DNA from: an uncultured Bacilli bacterium
GTDB lineage: Bacteria; Bacillota_I; Bacilli_A; ML615J-28; CAG-313
Direction: 5' to 3'
NCBI GenBank assembly: GCA_947591495.1
Contig: CANQDG010000014.1
Coordinates: 1-42,458, forward strand
Length of the DNA stretch: 42,458 bases
The translations under genes and the position numbers were made by a program. The notes under the pieces were generated by a model. That model ran no database searches. It was given only the letters and a program-made list of their open reading frames with translations, and had not been told where the DNA came from. Of this stretch, positions 41,263 through 42,458 are shown piece after piece (position 1 is the stretch's first letter; each line of letters opens with the position of its first letter).

Positions 41263-41659
41263 TTATTTTTTTACATCACTTAAAATCGATATTTGATTAC
41301 AGTAGTTCTTTCCAGTATAAAATATAATGAAAGATTTTATTTCATAATTACTTGTACTATCTATTTTAAGCGATACTTCTTTAGTTATAATCTCACCTTT
41401 TTTAAAAGTTAATTTCTTTTTAGGACCTGTCTTTGAATTTATAACAAATAGGTGCTCTTCTCCTTCATTAAATGGTCTTACACATATCATATCTTCTAAA
41501 GAATTATAATCAGTATGATTCATTTGCATTTGTATAAATTGTAGTACAGTCTATAGGAATAATCGAAGCAGCATGGACATCACTTATATTGACAACGAAT
41601 AAACTCAAACCTAATGTTAATATTAACATTATTAATATTTTTCTAAATATCTTTTACAT
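41263..41659 (-). pseudogene. Disrupted small secreted-protein gene (nonsense plus frameshift)
   Basis: Read from ATG at 41659 the second codon is TAA; after it the frame encodes KIFRKILIMLILTLGLSLF and ends ...SDVHA, an ideal signal peptide if TAA was once AAA. That frame stops at 41510 after TNANESY. The next frame (+1) then gives the body to 41263, containing YNSLEDMICVRPFNEGEEH and a Lys-rich end. The body ORF (88 codons from an ATG at 41529) has no signal peptide or ribosome site of its own. Two lesions imply a dead gene, or a frameshift at least; sequencing error cannot be excluded. It heads the lipoprotein-subtilase operon. Confidence 0.7.
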
Positions 41660-41676
41660 AAACTACTTTTGTTCTT

Positions 41677-41704
41677 TCTATAAATCATTCGTTTATAAGT
41701 ACAA
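41677..41704 (-). promoter_or_regulatory. Candidate promoter of the subtilase operon
   Basis: Minus strand TTGTAC (41699-41704), 16-base spacer, TATAGA (41677-41682), just upstream of the pseudogene start at 41659. Moderate match. Confidence 0.4.
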
Positions 41705-41874
41705 AGTAATAACCACTTTTGGGCTAAAAAGAAATTAGGATAATCATCTTAATCCAAAAGTAAACTTTTCATTACAGCATAATTTTAATTCATAGCATTA
41801 CTCATCTTATGATTAAGTGAATCTTTTATGATATACAATTCTAATTATCAAAACAGCCATTATATCGCCTAATA

Positions 41875-42185
41875 CTAGTCTTTCTTTATTTCCACCTCAC
41901 TAGTATTATTACTAGATACATATATTCTAAACTCAGTAATAAAAGTTTCAAATTGACATTTGATTTTTAATGAATAATCGATTAAAATTGATAATCCTCA
42001 CTTTTATCATTTAATAAACCAAACTGAATTATTAATTGACCTACTAATTCTTATACTGTATTAAAGCATTTCCATTATATTTATATATTCCTTCTTGAAA
42101 TTCAAACTACTCTTGTTTGTAACAAGAAGAAAGAAATATAATAAAGAGTATCACCCCAAATAAAAGAAACAATAAAACAAAAAAC
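41875..42185 (-). pseudogene. Possible remnant of a lipoprotein gene
   Basis: One minus frame gives GVILFIIFLSSCYKQE (hydrophobic run plus LSSC lipobox, Cys codon at 42122-42124), a TAG at 42107, then FEFQEGIYKYNGNALIQY to a stop at 42044. After several stops another frame is open from 41997 to 41875 with a hydrophilic end (SSNNTSEVEIKKD). There is no proper start codon. In AT-rich DNA such runs can arise by chance. Confidence 0.3.
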
Positions 42186-42325
42186 TCTCCTATGTTAAAC
42201 AAGAGAGTTACTGAAGTTATATTTTTTGCCCCATCTAAAGTAATAGATTATAACTGCATACCATCATAAAAGCAAAAACAATTCTTCTAAACTACTCTAT
42301 TGTATATTTACTTTTATCATCTACC
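42183..42325 (-). ncRNA. Orphan transcription unit, candidate small RNA or leader
   Basis: Transcription from the promoter at 42332-42360 would start near 42325 and meet a hairpin AACTCTC/GAGAGTT (42183-42189 with 42203-42209) followed by TTTTTT on the minus strand. The roughly 140-base product has no ORF longer than 10 codons. TTTTTGC and GCAAAAA can also pair inside it. It may be a small RNA, or the attenuated leader of the decayed gene downstream. Confidence 0.4.
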
Positions 42326-42331
42326 TATATT

Positions 42332-42360
42332 ATTATAAAACATTTCAATAAAACATGCAA
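42332..42360 (-). promoter_or_regulatory. Strong sigma-A promoter without a gene
   Basis: Minus strand TTGCAT (42355-42360), exact 17-base spacer, TATAAT (42332-42337). No coding sequence follows within 140 bases. Confidence 0.7.
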
Positions 42361-42458
42361 CTGTTTTATTAATATTTTCTGATTATTCTGATTATCTTAT
42401 GATATATTCAAAGAAGTTATCTTTTAAATTTTACAAAATATTACTCTATTAAAATCTT

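Larger units (their letters stand above)
41660..42458. other. 800-base stretch without an intact gene
   Basis: AT-rich end of the window. It contains the subtilase-operon promoter candidate, a 9-bp inverted repeat AATACTAGT/ACTAGTATT (41871-41879 and 41899-41907), scraps of a possible lipoprotein gene (41875-42185) and a promoter-terminator pair (42183-42360). No ORF over 45 codons is convincing. Confidence 0.7.

Noticed and set aside
41613-41630. Perfect 18-bp palindrome AATGTTAATATTAACATT as an operator
   Set aside because: It lies inside the signal-peptide coding part of the pseudogene in very AT-rich DNA; chance is the simpler reading.

Overview
The window is a low-GC (visibly well under 40%) bacterial chromosome segment, almost fully coding up to about 36.2 kb. 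Gene content and order point to the Bacilli side of the Firmicutes: RNase J, RarA, a phoH-ybeY-cdd-era-yqzL-recO run, and a dacF-spoIIAA-spoIIAB-sigF-spoVA cluster in the Bacillus subtilis order. TGA works as a stop codon (for example at the ends of spoVAC, spoVAD and the CDF transporter gene), so this is not a code-4 mollicute. A gut-type, Erysipelotrichia/RF39-like relative would fit, but that placement is inference.

Layout. 1-5.6 kb: tRNA methyltransferase TrmL, a MATE exporter, RarA on the plus strand, a badly degenerated FtsK/SpoIIIE relative, and ribosomal protein L33. 5.6-8.0 kb: iron-type alcohol dehydrogenase, formate/nitrite channel and cyclophilin, a fermentation-linked operon. 8.0-14.3 kb: recO, yqzL, era, cdd, ybeY, phoH, an unknown gene and RNase J. 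14.3-20 kb: sporulation cluster, with spoIIAA and spoIIAB intact, a sigma-F-like gene cut down to region 2, and spoVAC/D/E/F behind their own terminator and promoter. 20-24.5 kb: lipid kinase, aldo/keto reductase, asnA and a cation diffusion facilitator. 24.5-29.2 kb: a LytTR regulator with a DUF3021-like membrane partner, uncharacterised membrane proteins and a type I pullulanase. 29.2-32.5 kb: a metal-handling operon with two tandem COG0523 GTPases (one carrying a long His/Cys/Asp repeat, one fused to a YcgQ-like domain), DUF2225 and DUF523. 32.6-36.2 kb: MscS, uracil-DNA glycosylase, a Ca2+/cation antiporter and a nitrilase-family amidase.

From 36.2 kb the character changes to long AT-rich gaps, a 1,289-residue secreted subtilase with BspA-type leucine-rich repeats, a small lipoprotein gene beside it, and at least one clear pseudogene of a secreted protein. 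A possible second lipoprotein remnant and an orphan promoter-terminator unit follow. This part looks like an accessory region that is decaying.

The main biological points are: (1) a sporulation switch whose kinase and phospho-acceptor are intact while its sigma factor has lost the domains that bind the anti-sigma factor and the -35 element; (2) an FtsK-family protein that keeps its membrane domain and a collinear motor domain but has lost Walker A and Walker B; (3) the COG0523 metal operon with a palindrome over its promoter; (4) the subtilase/lipoprotein pair, in which the lipoprotein C-terminus resembles a stand-alone protease propeptide.
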